Source of the DNA: Paramarasmius palmivorus
Lineage: Eukaryota > Basidiomycota > Agaricomycetes > Agaricales > Marasmiaceae
Length of the DNA stretch: 64,000 nt
Reading direction: 5' to 3'
Assembly (NCBI GenBank): GCA_037176845.1
Contig: JAYKXP010000014.1
Location: forward strand, 496,001 to 560,000
Below are positions 1 to 12,818 of the stretch, piece by piece. Every line of letters begins with the position of its first letter. Within the stretch, counting starts at the first letter, position 1. The translations under genes were made by a program, and so were the position numbers. Below the pieces are notes generated by a model. The model was not told the origin of the DNA and made no database searches. It worked only from the letters and a program-made list of their open reading frames with translations.

Positions 1-2
1 TC

Positions 3-1010
3 TCTACTACATTTCAAGTCTGCTTATTTCGCTGCAAGGTTGCCGAATGCAACATTGCATCACCGGCAACTCTTCCATTAGCATTGCGCCTGACAAGATG
101 GACCTGTCTCGACAACTGCAAATATGATTGCATGCATGAAGTCACATCGCAAAGCATACAAAAAGGCCAGCCTATTCTGCAGTATTATGGGAAATGGCCG
201 TTCTATAGGTTCGCAGGAATGCAGGAACCTGCTTCGGTCGCCTTCTCGCTTCTTAATATGTGGGCCCATGTGCGTGGACTATCCAAAATTCGGAAGGAAA
301 TTCCCGATTCGCATCCTCTGAAAACATACTTTGTTATTTGGTCATATGCTAGTATCAACACCTGGCTTTGGTCGGCCGTATTCCATACACGAGGTGAGCA
401 AATTGAATTGATTGTCTATAACACGTCACGAACTCACAGCTAATTCACAGACACGCCTCTCACTGAGAAGTTGGATTACTTCTCGGCGGCGCTGACCATC
501 TTAACCGCATTGTACTTCACGGCTATTCGCATCTTCCACTTGTACACACCCACATACAGTGCTCGGCTCACCTTGAGGGACACACGCGGAAGCAGGACTG
601 CGCTCAATCTTTGGACATTGGTGTGCTGCGTCGCGTATATAGCGCACGTATCATACTTGGTCTCCCTTCCACGCTTCGACTACACCTATAATATCGTGTT
701 CAACCTAGTGATTGGCATGACCCATAACCTCCTCTGGTTGTTGTACTCCCTACCATCATCACTATCCATAATCCGGAGGTTCCCTAATCAATCGAAAACC
801 TACCGACCCCCTTTTGCCGGAAACGCGTTTTGGCTGGTGGTTGTGACTACAGCTGCGACGTCTCTGGAATTATTCGATTTTTCACCATGGTTTCTTACTA
901 TTGATGCGCACTCGCTTTGGCATTTGTGTACAGCACCAATTGCGGTATTCTGGTATCGTTTTCTGGTGGCCGATGCTCTCGATGAGAGCTGGAAAACCCA
1001 GCGGATGTAA
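3..1010 (+). CDS. PER1: PER1/PGAP3-like GPI-lipid remodelling protein (5' partial)
   Basis: Per1/PGAP3 is an ER multi-pass membrane protein that removes the sn-2 acyl chain of GPI anchors so that very-long-chain remodelling can follow. The reading frame is already open at the left edge. It shows the cysteine-rich luminal start of the family (VCLFRC, then LRLTRWTCLDNCKYDCMH) and the signature KWPFYRFAGMQEPASV. The coding parts are <3..393 and 451..1010, joined by a 57-bp GT-AG intron that restores HTRDTPLTEKLDYFSAAL. Several hydrophobic helices follow and the protein ends in KTQRM. The conserved histidines of the family (for example HSLWH near the C-terminus) are present. The N-terminal signal peptide lies outside the window. 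A possible 3' UTR intron begins at about 1015 (GTGAGT). Family assignment is firm. Confidence 0.88.
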
Positions 1011-1179
1011 AACGGTGAGTACGTTGGCTTTCCTGACCCTATATGGGCCAGTGACACGTTTCTATAGAATGTATCCTGTACCATAGATCAGGACGGACGA
1101 TTGTACTACGCACGCCGCATATCTGAAATGTATGTATGATTATAGATAGTCTACCGTGTACTTTTCAGGAAGGGACGTT

Positions 1180-2526
1180 CTATGACATTACTACATCCTC
1201 ATCCTCACTGTCCTCGTCAACCCATTCGCCCTCATCGCCATCTTCCTCACCAGGAGGTGACGCCTTGATTCCCAAAGCTTCCAATTTCCCAATGAGCTCT
1301 CCGACATGATCTAGCAATGGCGTATCTGGATGGTTTTCGTTTACATGCAACTGCGAGAAAGGTTAGCTGGACATGTCTAGAGTATGCACGAGTACGATTC
1401 ATACCATCTGACATGTTTCCAGGCGATCTCTGGAATCTTTGGCGAGGTCTTCCCATGAAAGATCGTCAAGAGTCCCGCCGTTTTCTTTGGCTTGCTCAGC
1501 TATTAGGAAGTAGCACCAGCCTTCCAAATACCATGCTTCCACCTCTTGATCATCCGTGGACATAACCCCGTGTAAGACCAGAAGCGCAGGTGCATACAAC
1601 GACAGTTCGAGGAAGAGCTTTACGAGTGCAAGTCGGGCTTCAATAGGTGGCACCTTCGGGTCATCTATTGTGGACGCGTCAATCAGAGCCACAAGGGAGG
1701 ACCTAGTAGATACATACCAACATCTAAATCTTTCCATGTCGACCACGCTTTCTCCAAACACTCCTTTGCCTCTTCAGGTCGTTGCTGGGACATTCGTACC
1801 GAAGCGAAAGTTTGGAGCGCTTCGGCATTCCCTGGATCGACGTGCAAAGCAGCAGTCAAAAGGTCTTCGCACGTCTTTTCTGCCTCTGGTGCGAAACTAT
1901 ACGTGATTTAGCAACTGGAAAATGAAGTGATGGTAGTTGCAACATACCAAAGATCATACGAAGGATCCATCCAAATTTCGACTTGGCCTATGTACGCGCG
2001 TACTATGTTACTTCGTAGTTCCAAATCATCATCACTTCCAGAGTCCATAGCCCGTTCTTTGCCCTTCAAAGTGACAGACATGATGTCAATTGCGGCTTGG
2101 TAGTGTTGGAGTGCCGTTTGCGGATTACTGTCGCTGATTTGTGCAAGATAAAGATGTGCAGACGGTGGTGGTGGTGAGGGCGCGTTAGGATTTGGAGGTA
2201 ATAATGACAAGAAGGTCTTTTCAAAGTCAAAGATGTCAGTAGAAAGCTTCAATCGCGTAGTAGTTTATCCACACCTGTTTAGCAGCATCCACATCTCCCA
2301 TTTCCAGCTGAACCACACCTAAAAGTTCCTTGGCTTCCGCATGCGATGGCTGCTGCTCCAATATCCGTTGAATAAATCGTATAGCAAGCTCATAATCGCA
2401 TTGCACGATCAGAGATTGTGCTTTTTCCAGTAAAGCGGGTATCGATGGCTGTTTTGGTATATCGGATTTAGAAGCTGCCTCTGTAGCCTTAGTTATTGCT
2501 TGCTTTTTAGGCTTTGTTCGCCCCAT
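1180..2526 (-). CDS. ACL4: TPR protein, Acl4-like dedicated chaperone of ribosomal protein uL4
   Basis: Acl4 is a tetratricopeptide protein that captures nascent Rpl4 and escorts it to pre-60S particles. Five exons read in phase on the minus strand: 2275..2526, 1948..2216, 1718..1896, 1405..1664 and 1180..1350, giving 376 residues. The lysine-rich start is MGRTKPKKQAITKA. TPR-like helix pairs run through the middle (LAIRFIQRILEQQPSHAEAK and later NAEALQTFASVRMSQQRPEE), followed by EVEAWYLEGWCYFLIAEQA. The tail is very acidic (EEDGDEGEWVDEDSEDEDV), as expected for a chaperone of a basic ribosomal protein. It shares a 104-bp head-to-head promoter with the next gene. The TPR fold is certain; the Acl4 identity rests on overall pattern, and another TPR protein remains possible. 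Confidence 0.75.
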
Positions 2527-2630
2527 GTGAGTATAGAAAGTGTGGGTGAAGGTCGAGGTTGAGGCGAAAGATAAAATTATTTGATCAAGCTCACTTTCGC
2601 ACCCACGGTGCCCTTTCATTCGATATTCAT

Positions 2631-3800
2631 ATGCAAGAACTCAGCTACAAAGACTATTCGCCGGTCGATGGATTATTCCTTGAACGTTTTGAAGCATTTA
2701 TGGACAAGTGTCTAATGGAGCTACAGGCTTTTTCGGAAAGAGAAGAGCGGTCGTACGAGGAGGTCTGTACGCCGTTGCTGAAAGCCATACGGGCACAGTA
2801 CTCACGGTTCACCGTTTACAGATGAGAATTAGAGCTGCAGAATGGCATAGCAAGTATCTCTTCAGTCCCAAAGTATCAGCGTCAGCGACAACTTCGACGA
2901 CGACTGTTGCTATTCATACCCCCAATTTCGATAGAACGACCGAAAGTGAGTTGCATTTCACTCTTTGTTCAAGTACTCTTCCGACATTGTTCACTCAGCT
3001 CGAAATATCCTCATTCAGGTTTCTCGTGCATTGGAGTCACTCGGTGAAACGTGCGGAATACAGTCCTTCTTTCTCGCTGTCGACCTGCATGACATAACAA
3101 ATGAAGGCTTCCTTGGAGGAACAGTGGAAGGACGAGAGTTCTGGCGGGGGCTACGAAGTGGGGGTGAACATGGAGCTACGACTTTCAAGCAACACTGTAT
3201 CAAGCAGCTGCAAGCGTCAGCTACGAACCCAGTCGAGCCAGAGGCTTCGATGCCTCCGCCTCCAGAGCAAGGTACCGCCAAGCAACCCTCTGCAAAGTCA
3301 GTCAAACTAGAGCTCTACGAAAGTATCAGGAAATCTCTGAGGTACGTGAATATCTTTGCGCCCTTTCAGCTCTTAGGAGAACCCAGAGTTTTACTTATAG
3401 GTCTGTGAGTGGGATACGAAATGCGGAGATGAAATGGACCCAGCCCGAACGACTCTGTATATACGGTGTCTGTCTAGTCGGATGGCCACCCGACATACCT
3501 GCACAAAATCCATCCTCATTGAATTCGAATCAGAACAAGCGGCTATTGGAACTATTTCAGAACGGTACTTTGAAATTCGTCAAGACTTTTGTCACCCCTG
3601 CGATGGACATCGGCACGGATACGAATTCGATTGCAGGACAGCCGCCTGTCGAAGAGGAGCAAGATGTGTTTACATGGATAAATATGGACGGTATTCCTGC
3701 AGTCAGTCGCCCTTTTTTCCAGTGCACAATTGTTAAGAATCTGACCTTGGCACCCCACAGCGCGACGCTGACTGCGAGTCAAGCGAAACCCGACCAGTGA
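2631..3800 (+). CDS. Unknown fungal protein, about 300 residues
   Basis: I do not recognise a named family. Exons 2631..2762, 2822..2945, 2999..3341 and 3401..about 3800 join in phase (introns 53-59 bp) to give a soluble protein with no signal peptide or membrane helix. Visible parts are an N-terminal helical segment, a possibly conserved block (RALESLGETCGIQSFFLAVD), a Pro/Glu linker and a C-terminal block with YGVCLVGWPPDIPAQNPSS and an LLELFQNGTLKF stretch. The 3' end is uncertain. Read straight through it stops at 3800. A weak donor at 3667 joined to the acceptor at 3760 would instead end in a short acidic-then-basic tail (RDADCESS...KRLRAQE). It is divergent from ACL4 across a 104-bp promoter, so shared regulation is possible. 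Confidence 0.6.
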
Positions 3801-4045
3801 AGAGACTGCGAGCACAGGAATAGTCAGCTTTAGAGCGCAGTTCTGGCGTTCGTGGAGTGACTGGTAGACCGTGTTCTAGTATACCCTCGACATGATACCC
3901 TGTCAGTGTATGTTTTGTAACATAGCTTGTACATCTGTATTTTACTCCGTAACGGTATCCGAGATTACCATTTCAAGCGAAGATCGGCCCCAATGGAATT
4001 GGTATAAAACGTTGTATGTAATCTTCCTCTTCGGACCTCACCACC

Positions 4046-5481
4046 ATGTTCTCTTCGTTCTTTTCGTGAGTTTCACTATCGAGCCCGGTTTTGCTCTTTA
4101 ATCAGTTAACAATCCAGAACTGCACCCCCCACCGACCCTACGGCCCCCAACTTCCACCCAGTGTCATCCAGCTTCAAGGATGACCAACTCTTTGGGGAGC
4201 TATCCCCTAAAGACACTGAAATGCTTTGCCAGTCGAGCGGATTCGTCACCGAGACGCAAGTTTTCTATACTATCGCAGCAGATGGCACGTCAATCATGTG
4301 CCAAGTAATTCATTCGGCGGTCGGGTGAGTTGCTCTGTTTGGGTTTTTGCGCTAGATGGCCCATCATTTCGTCGTAGAGTGTGGTACCCCACTATACAAT
4401 TCACTTGCAAGATCCACAATCCAAAGACGAATGAGACGACATGGAAATCGATCAACGTGTCCAACTACGTTTGCCCCGCTCCTGCTCACGACAAGAGATC
4501 GAGCAAAGCCGACCAATTCTCAATCACTTACAAGGCTGTCCCGGGTTCAGACTACCCAGAATCCTACGTTATCCGAGCCAATCCCACACCAGAGCTCCAG
4601 ATCTTCCTTGAAGTCGCACGTCCTGCCGCTATCCCTGGTTTCAAGATTGGGAAAGGCGAGCAGGGCGGATATTCGTACTTTGGACCCGACCCCAAGAATG
4701 CAGAAGGATACGTGATCCATCGCTTCTGGCCGCGTTACAAGGCTACTGGGCATGTGGTTATCAACGGCAAGGCCAATCCAGTTGAAGGCCCCGGTATGTT
4801 CGTGCACGCTATTCAAGGCATGAGGCCGAACCTCGTGGCTGCGTCATGGAACTTTGCCCATTTCCAAAGCGATAACCATGGTGGTGTCTCTGCGATACAA
4901 ATGGAGTTCAAGACAACAGATGCGTATGGACTGAAGGGTGCTGGATCGGGCGGGATTGTCGTGAATGTTGGTTCACTGGTTATGGATGGTAAATTGGTCG
5001 CGGTAACCGCAGAGACGAGTGGGCCGAATGTTGTCAAGGCAGATTCGGAGGTTGTCAAGTCAAGGGCATCTCATCTCAAGCCGGTCCTTGATCCCGAGAC
5101 TGGTTATCAGAAACCAACCGAGCTCTTGTTCGAGTGGGCGGGACCTTCACTCCTGGCAGACAAGCCTGGCACATGTAGCGCATCTCTCACCGTCGATGTT
5201 GGCAATGTGGAAAACCCCAAGGGGTTGATAGAGAAAGTTGACGTCCTCGCTGAGATCCCCTATGTGATCAAGATGGCGGTCAACTATGTCGCTGGAACGA
5301 AACCTTACATCTACCAGGTACGCATGCTTTGCTACTACATCGGAGGAGTCCTTTCCTGATCTTCCCGTCTTTTTCAATGTAGTGGATCAACCCGGCTACA
5401 TTGTCGGTAACGATGCCAGGTTCTGACTCACCAACGAATGTCGAGGGCACTTTCTACAACGAAGCCACCTTCATTTCCTAA
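4046..5481 (+). CDS. SVF1: Svf1-like survival factor 1 (lipocalin-fold)
   Basis: Svf1 is a double-lipocalin-fold protein needed for survival of oxidative and cold stress, and in yeast it is linked to ceramide transfer between ER and Golgi. Four exons (4046..4065, 4118..4324, 4378..5317, 5383..5481) are phase-consistent and give 421 residues. The first coding exon is only 20 nt (MFSSFFS plus a split codon). Family landmarks are FKDDQLFGELSPKDTEMLCQ near the N-terminus, a long central block with HRFWPRYKATGHVVI, an NFAHFQSDNHGGVSAIQMEF stretch and the terminal VEGTFYNEATFIS. The short hydrophobic start resembles the amphipathic membrane-targeting helix described for yeast Svf1. No other family fits. 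Confidence 0.92.
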
Positions 5482-5719
5482 ACGCTCATCGCAATCTTAT
5501 ATTACGCTTTGTATCATAAACGCATGTTTTCCATAGTACAGTACCTAGCACAAATTTGAAGGGGATTTTACCGACACGTAACCCTGGGTTGAGATCACAG
5601 AACATGTATCTAATCACAAACAAGTGACAACTATATATATACTTTACTGTCGACTGTCTCTAATATCGTCCCCAATTCTACCCGTTCTTCAGACAGCAAG
5701 CCTGGCTGTAAAATGTGCA

Positions 5720-7605
5720 ATGCTGCGCCAAGTAGCACGCAGAACGCCGTCGCCTCTTCTCATCAAGTCTTTTGCTCCCCGTCTTTCCAGTCCTTCTGTC
5801 TCAATCCCTCGACTTCACCATCAGCTTCGTTCAAGTCAATACCAACGTCCTGGATCGAGTCCAATCCAGGCTGAACTTTATCGTATACCACCTCCGACAT
5901 ATACTACGAGGAGATCAGAGTTTCATACGTCAGCGCCGGCCAGAGGTCCTCTGCCATTACTTGTTTTATTCAAGGTGGGCGCAAGGCGATAAACAACTTG
6001 AAGTGTACTCACCTGTTTCAGTCTAGGCGTCAACAGCTTTGGAGATTGCACGAACTGCAGCCAGAATCGTCTTGACATTCGTACCCATCATCTTATTGAA
6101 GAACCACAAATCGCGTCGATACCTCAAACATGCAGAACTCATTGGAAAACCGGCGTCAGAGGAAAAGAAAGAGGAGGTATTGAAACGGATACGACAGCGA
6201 ACCATATTTTTCCACATTCTACTTGCGATACCAGTGACACTCTTTTGGGTTACGATCATAGCAAGCATGGAAAGAACACCGCTCACTGGCAGGTGCGAAC
6301 AATGCGCAGTTTTGTTGAACATTCGTATTGACTCAACTGAATTACAGATGGAGATTGATTATACTGTCGCCAGAGGAGGAGGACGAAATAGCTGCACAGT
6401 TAGCTGGACCTGGATGGTACAACTCCGTCTCTGAAATCCTCGCACAAGATGGCCCTACTCGCTTGATCCATCCCACCGACTGGAGATATGTCTGGGTCAG
6501 GGATACGTTACGACACCTCGAATCCACACTACCCATCTTGATGCGAGAGAACGAGCTCTGTCCTGAATGGCTTGCAAGTTCACCCCAGGACCGACCTCTA
6601 CCTCCACCAGCAGACTATCCCTTACGTCCGCGACCCCGAGGTATCGAGTACCTGCGGTGGTTCTGCGACAAGATGTGCGATCGAGAAAAGTCGCCGATAC
6701 CACACTCACAGCATTCAATACCAGGGCCGCCTTATTCACTCCTGGTTGTGGAGCGACCAGAGGCATTAAATGCATTCTCCTACGGCTTTGGACCAGATGG
6801 TGGAGGAGGCATCGTGGTGTACTCCGGATTCCTGGATGACATCTTGTCTAGAATCCCCCCGGACTCCACCGTCACACCTCCCCCTGCACCGCAGTCATGG
6901 TGGTCCCAACTCTTTGGTTCTCTTTTCACACCAAAGACTACGCCTCCTCCCCCCACACCAAGCAAGGAACAGACGACTGAACTCGCAATTCTTCTTGCCC
7001 ATGAATTGGCCCATCTCATCCTATCCCACCATCTCGAAACTCTTTCCTCTGGAACAGTCATGATACCAGGGACCTTATCGGTGATAGCAGACGTACTCCG
7101 TGTTTTGATATTCCCCGTCACCATGCTTTTCGGGCCCTTTGTGAACGATGCTATAGCACAGCTAGGCAAGTTTGGCTCTGGAGAGTTGGTCAAAGTGGGA
7201 GAATATTGCACGAGTATGAAACAGGAGATTGAGGCTGATGTTGTGTCTGCAAGGTGAGATAGCATGAATGGGATCTTTCGATCCTTATCAAATGTAGTGA
7301 CTAACCCTTTCGTAAGGCTACTCGCCCATGCAGGATTTGATGCACGCGATGCGATTGCATTCTGGGAACGACGGGCGTTGTCAATGACAGAGTGCGCTCA
7401 TGCTGAGCCCATGGAGCCGAATTACTCAGGAGACAAGGGAGAAGGTCTAGCTCGTAGGATTATGGGCTCAGGACATCCCGTGAACGAGGTCCGAGTTGAG
7501 AAACTCAAGTCGGAGCTTGTACGTTGGGAGACTGAACGCAGAGCAGCTCTCCAGCGGCTTAAAAACGGTCCTCAGCAGAGTCATGTGAACCTTTCCATTG
7601 CATAA
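5720..7605 (+). CDS. OMA1: OMA1-type mitochondrial M48 metalloprotease
   Basis: Oma1 is a stress-activated zinc protease of the mitochondrial inner membrane that cleaves damaged membrane proteins and dynamin-like GTPases. Exons 5720..5974, 6027..6292, 6348..7253 and 7317..7605 join in phase to 571 residues. The N-terminus is Arg-rich and nearly free of acidic residues, as in a mitochondrial presequence. A hydrophobic segment (FFHILLAIPVTLFWVTIIAS) lies at about residues 150-170. The zinc site is HELAH at about residue 392, with the third ligand Glu in EIEAD near residue 467. The last exon carries the helical C-terminus. A proline-rich insert (TPPPAPQSWW to TPPPPTPSKE) sits just before the zinc helix. 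All catalytic residues are present, so it should be active. Confidence 0.9.
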
Positions 7606-8040
7606 CAGACTCGCCGTACACTTTCACGCTGCTCTATTCTATCCCTCATTTTTTCGTTTAGTCGATGTGTTGTGGTGATTATTGTTCTATCGTATTAGCG
7701 GCATTTACCTTGTATAATAGTTTCTTTAAATTACTCCCATCTCTCACCGGTTACCAGGACAAGCACACATCTCCAATCAAAGGTGGTTGGTCATTACATT
7801 ATCCAAAGGCATTATGAACGTGAATACGCGTGGCATATGCGGAAAGACAAGGGAGAGCAGTTGTACGAAGGTAACAGCATTTGAGACGTTGAGGTATGTA
7901 GGTATGCGTAGTCGGAATGCTATGAACAGATATAAGGATATGCGTGCAACAAAAAATGGAACAAAGATGACTCGGTGTGTACAAGGAGATTCTACTTTTT
8001 GGATTATTGTACATACATACTTGCCTAAGATAACAGTTTG
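7606..8040. other. Convergent intergenic gap, no gene seen
   Basis: This 435-bp stretch separates the 3' ends of OMA1 (plus) and LOS1 (minus). It is AT-rich, with TTTAAATTA-like tracts suited to polyadenylation of both transcripts. The open frames crossing it have no splice-supported continuation or recognisable family and mostly mirror the end of LOS1. Confidence 0.5.
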
Positions 8041-11000
8041 CTATGAGCGCGAAGAGCGAACGAAATCTGTAAAGTATTTCCGGAAGGAACGTGGATCAAG
8101 GTCTTTGAGTTTTGTGGTAAACTCCATGGCAGTATCAGGTGGCCAGCCCTGGGAAGGAAGGAAGACGGTGAGGAAGTAGTTATAGGCTTCTGGCCCTCGT
8201 GTTTTGCAAATAGCTTGCAGGAAATTTGCAATCTCGTGAAGAACCTATCAGGGTTGGTTAGCGAGCAGCACCTTGAATGAGAATAGAAACACCTACAACA
8301 GTGACCTGTCCGTCCTTGAGATTGAGATTAGGAACAGCAGGCACACTGAATGCTGCGGGAACCAGGCGTTCATAGACGTAGCGTTCAAAGCCTGGAATGC
8401 CAACGTCATTCAGGGGATTGTGATTACTATTGCCGTTGGGTGTGGGTTGTGCTGGTTGCTGTGTTCCAGCCCATGCACTGACACAACGCGACAGGAATGT
8501 GAATGCTGCTTTCTGGTTCGGTGGGTCCGAGACGTCTTCTGATAAGATCCGCATGGTTTCCATTAATGAATCAAAGGATGGATTATTACCTGTGACGCAG
8601 GTGAGACTGGGCAATGACGGGAACATGACAACGTACGTGGAGAGATGAAGACGCCCTGCAATCCCGCCGACATTACAGAAGTAAGCAGCGCCAGGTACGC
8701 CTTCTTGGTCTCAGAATGTGACCGCTCATCGTCCGAACCTGATATGGGTCGACTCAAACTTGCGGAGATGTGTGCTGTAAGGGGCCCGACAAGCTGATCT
8801 AAGACATCGAACATATCATCCTGGGTAAGGTATGTAAGGCAAGAAGAATAGCTGAGGGAAAAAGAGTTCTGCTCACCCGTAATTTGAAGATGAGCAAGGC
8901 GATGAAATTCATGAAGTCGACCAGCTCCGACGGTTCAAAATGAATGAGGAGGTTGGTCATTAGTGGTGGAATGAAGTGGGTAACGGTGGGACCAGCAGTG
9001 GCCAAAATACGCGCGAATGCAAATCGGGTCTGTAAAGTGTCTTATGAGCTTAGTATGTCGACAGACCAAGAGAATATTTACAGCGTCCCGAGTGACTTTG
9101 AAGACGTTCATGTTTTCCAGGCACACCAACATTGCCTGTGCTATTTCGGCGAAAACGTCCAAAGGAGGTAGAATGTAGCCAACCGGTAATGGCGACGGGT
9201 AATCCGGGAAACCTTTCGCAATGTTGCCAAGCGCCATGATGATGTGATGGACTTTGACAATCGAAGTCAAGTCTTGGTTTCCATTTGCCCTGTACGCCTG
9301 CAATGCCTCTGAAAGCTCATCCATCAATGGTTTGACAAAGGAGAGGAGTAGGGATTTTTGCTGGTCGGGAGTCTTGAACAATAGCGAGCAGAGAATACCG
9401 ACGGTTTCGAAGAGGTAAAGTTGAGAGTCGAACGCAGAGTTCTTCACCGCGTCGGTCAACATGTCAACTTCTACATCGTCTGGGTTCGGTAGCACAACTT
9501 GAATTGTTAGCAGATCGCGAAGGCTTTCTGCGATGGTCACAGAAATTTGTGGAGGTATATCATTCCTCTCTTCCTTGATAAAACGATAGAATAAGTAGTA
9601 TAATCTCGAACGGAAACTAGAGTTTTGATTGTGAATTCCTCTGATTGATTCGGTCATGAGTAGAGATGTTGAAGAAGCGACCAACAGGCTCACCGTGAGT
9701 CTATCATCGCTTCCAAGGTGGGTACGATGCATTCTTTGCGGACTTTGAAGAAGTCGCCATAGCGAGAGACGGTCTCAAAGAACTGCAACGCGACGGCTTG
9801 GTGCGGGTAGGCCGACATCCCGGACTGGACAAGGGCAAACAGAAGTTCACCATGAGGTGTGAGCGGGTACTTGGAGAAGTCTATACTCTTGTTGGCCTCC
9901 TTGTCTGTTGAAGAAGGGGCGAGACAGAAAGCAGCACGGCCCTTACCACCACCTGAATTATCCCCAGGTTTATTAGAAATTTTTCTAAAGGGAAAAGGTT
10001 GACGCACTTTTGTTGATCTCTCCAAATATGTATACCATATGTATACCGAGCTCGGCCTCGTTCCATTTCATCTCTACCCCGTTTTTGTACGCTTCGATGG
10101 TAGACAGTGCGAGGCTTCTTACAGCCTCAGTAACGAGGTCTTGGTCTATCACCAACACAGCATCCATGAAGTTCCTCAATTCCTAGACGAGAGACATGAG
10201 CGAGATACACGAATGAAGGGCTGGGACAGACCTTGCGAATCTTCTCAAATTCCGTGTTGTCATCATCCTCCGGATCTTCAGGATCCGCGTCAATATCCCA
10301 CTTCATCTTGTCTAATATGACTTGGAGAAGAGATGCGAGAAACGCGCGCTTCTCGGGTTCAATGGGTGCCGTTGTTGTCTTTCTTTTCTTCTTGTACTAC
10401 TTTTTGTTCAGTGGGCATACAGATGGTACAGTGTACACTGACTCACCCCAGATAGCACGGTGGAAAGAAAAGGAAAGACCGTAGAGCAAGTGTCATCGAA
10501 TTCGTCGGCCAAAAAGCGTAGGAGTATTGGAAGTGTCTGGGAGAGGTACTCGGACGCTTCAGAGCGGACCTCTTCACTAGGAGCTTCCTGCCCTTGCGTC
10601 AGATACACAGAGCGAAAATTTCAGGTGTGAGGCTTACATCTAACTTGAGCAATTCTAGTCCAAGCATGTTGAGTAGTTTCCCCAAAGCCTCGCGATACGA
10701 TTCTTCTCCCTCGTCCGTGTCCGGACCCCGGTCTATCTGTTCTTGCCGCGTTTTCCTTTCAAGAGCATCTATGACCTGACCCAGCGAGAGAACCTTGATC
10801 AATTGGAGCTTATCACTAGGCTCCTTGAGCCCTTTGGCAACTATCCTGAGCAACGCGGCGGAAGTTGCCAATCGGATGGGTAATGATTGATCGGCGAGAA
10901 GTGTGAAGAGTAATGGCACAGTTGTCGGGGTGACGGTGAGGTTGATGTCAATCCAGCCTAGAATATTGTTAGCAACACATCGAATTTGGCCAGATTTACA

Positions 11001-11876
11001 ACACACCAACATATGAAGCAAATGCCCTTACTCCCCAATCTACAACTTCTTCAACTTGAGGTAGCTCAGGAACATTCTGCTCCTTTTGTAACCGTGCCAT
11101 CTTTTCTGCAGCTTCAGCGACTATAGCCAACACCGCTTCATTGATCTGTACAGCGTCCCTTTCTCTGACGGCATCTCTCACACGAGCATCTCGAGCATGT
11201 CGCTGGGTGGTAAACTGCCGAGCAGCCTTGATCATTTGGTCGGCAACTTCTCCAGAAATCTCGAGAATGATGTGGAAGAACAGAAGAGAGATATGTCGAT
11301 TGAACGTTGGCTGATTGTTGGGTCGCATGAGGGTGAAAAGATCGGTGAAAAACGTTGGCCACTGTTCCGTATACGTACACAAAAAGAACAATGTCAATGT
11401 ATGTGAAAACTTGTTACGGATGTCTGCCATGCAAGGGAAAATCAGTCGGGTGGAAGCATGAAAAACAAGGACAAGGGAGGCTCACAAGGGGCGCTAGCTT
11501 CAGCCTTTCCGTACACATACTCTGACTGAACATACGATACCAATGCCTGTTGTAAGGTTTGAAATGTTTCTTGGTCAAAAGGCTCGAACCTACGAGGTAA
11601 TGGACTGAGTCACAGAAAGAAAACAGAAACAAGTGGCTCGCACCGATTGTCCAGAAAGTCATCGAGCACTCTCAGCGAGAAAAATCGTGCTTGAGGGGGA
11701 TATTTCCTAGATCCGTCTCCACTTGCCTCTACAAAGATATGGAGAGCAAGTCTCCAAGTTTCCGATGCATTTTGTTGGATGGAACCAAGATAACCTAGGG
11801 CCTCTTGGAACGAGGACTGTGAAGAATCCGATGCGATAGTGATTGCTTGTAAGATCTTTTCAATCTCCTGATCCAT
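8041..11876 (-). CDS. LOS1: Exportin-T (Los1/Xpo-t), tRNA nuclear export receptor
   Basis: Exportin-T is a karyopherin-beta that carries mature tRNA out of the nucleus together with Ran-GTP. The start is at 11876 (MDQEIEKILQAITIASD) and the stop at 8041..8043, after LDPRSFRKYFTDFVRSSRS. About ten short introns leave roughly 1,090 residues of HEAT-like helices. Diagnostic stretches include ARFFSLRVLDDFLDNR near the N-terminus (importin-beta N-terminal region), a middle block ending in PGFERYVYERLVPAAFSVP, and EAYNYFLTVFLPSQGWPPDT near the C-terminus. Length and C-terminal motifs match exportin-T rather than Crm1 or Msn5. No broken frame was seen in the exons examined. Confidence 0.9.
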
Positions 11877-12818
11877 GAGCCCAGAAAGAAAAGAAAGGAA
11901 GAGGAACTTGGACGACCGAGATGAATGACTCGTAGAAATTCAGAGTCAAAAATGAGATCGCGATGGAAAGATTTGCACGCGGTCAGTGTCACATTGTGAC
12001 ATCCATACGTCTTCGTTCTTACGTCTTTCCTGAATCCTGCATGACCACCATTCACCAGCGTTCTTAATCTTCTATGGCTTTAGGCCTAGAGTGCTGGAAC
12101 TATAATCAGGATTCTGAAGCGCACCACTTGGAAACGTAGAACGGCCACGTACCTATTTGCCTGGAATCTTCGGAGTTGCCTCGGGGTACTTGCCAGCAGA
12201 CAACCTTGAACGGCAAAGCGCGACAAAAAAATTCTTTTGACCAGGTACATGATATCGTAGTGCTGGCAATCATAGTGCTGTACGGCTCGTACTCATATAT
12301 TCCTCTTCCGTTGAAAAGCAATCCGCAGATGAGAAGGCCGAGCTGATAGCATTGGTATCAATCGGTCACACTACATGGGAAGGCGGTATATACATCTATG
12401 ATATCCAGGAACCGTTGCAACTCAATGGCCTCGCCTCGCAGAACCTCACATGCTAAACAATGCGATGCACATCCGAAGCCCGTTCGCTCTTACTCATGCT
12501 GCAGCCAGATTCGTATTCAGCTTTGATGGGAACTTGGTTGCCTTGGTGTTACCACAATTCTAGTGATTTTGCGCTGCAATTTTGGGCTCCTAGGTCGCAC
12601 AAACATCAACTGCCTTGGTGACATTCTGTCGTCGGATGACTATGCGCACAAAAATGAAGGGTTTAAAAGACGAAGTTTCCGGAAAAAACATCAATTCAAT
12701 CCTTCTCCCCTTTCCTTCTTTTCACAGAGCTGCGCTCTAGCCACTCCCTTGACTTCGTTCTTGCTGGTTGCTTTGGTCAACTTTTTGTTATTCTCTGCCC
12801 GCTCCGAGTTCTGTAAAA
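11877..12818. other. Divergent intergenic region (LOS1 / propeller gene promoters)
   Basis: This 942-bp region lies between the two start codons. It has no recognisable coding exon. A TTTAAAAG element at about 12661 followed by pyrimidine-rich CTTCTCCCCTTTCCTTC sits 110-160 bp upstream of the secreted propeller gene and is the likely core promoter. I see nothing else I can support. Confidence 0.45.

Noticed and set aside
7787..8179. Plus-strand 130-codon frame after OMA1
   Set aside because: It is mostly antisense to the last exon of LOS1 and its 3' flank, where the minus frame has clear exportin-T sequence.
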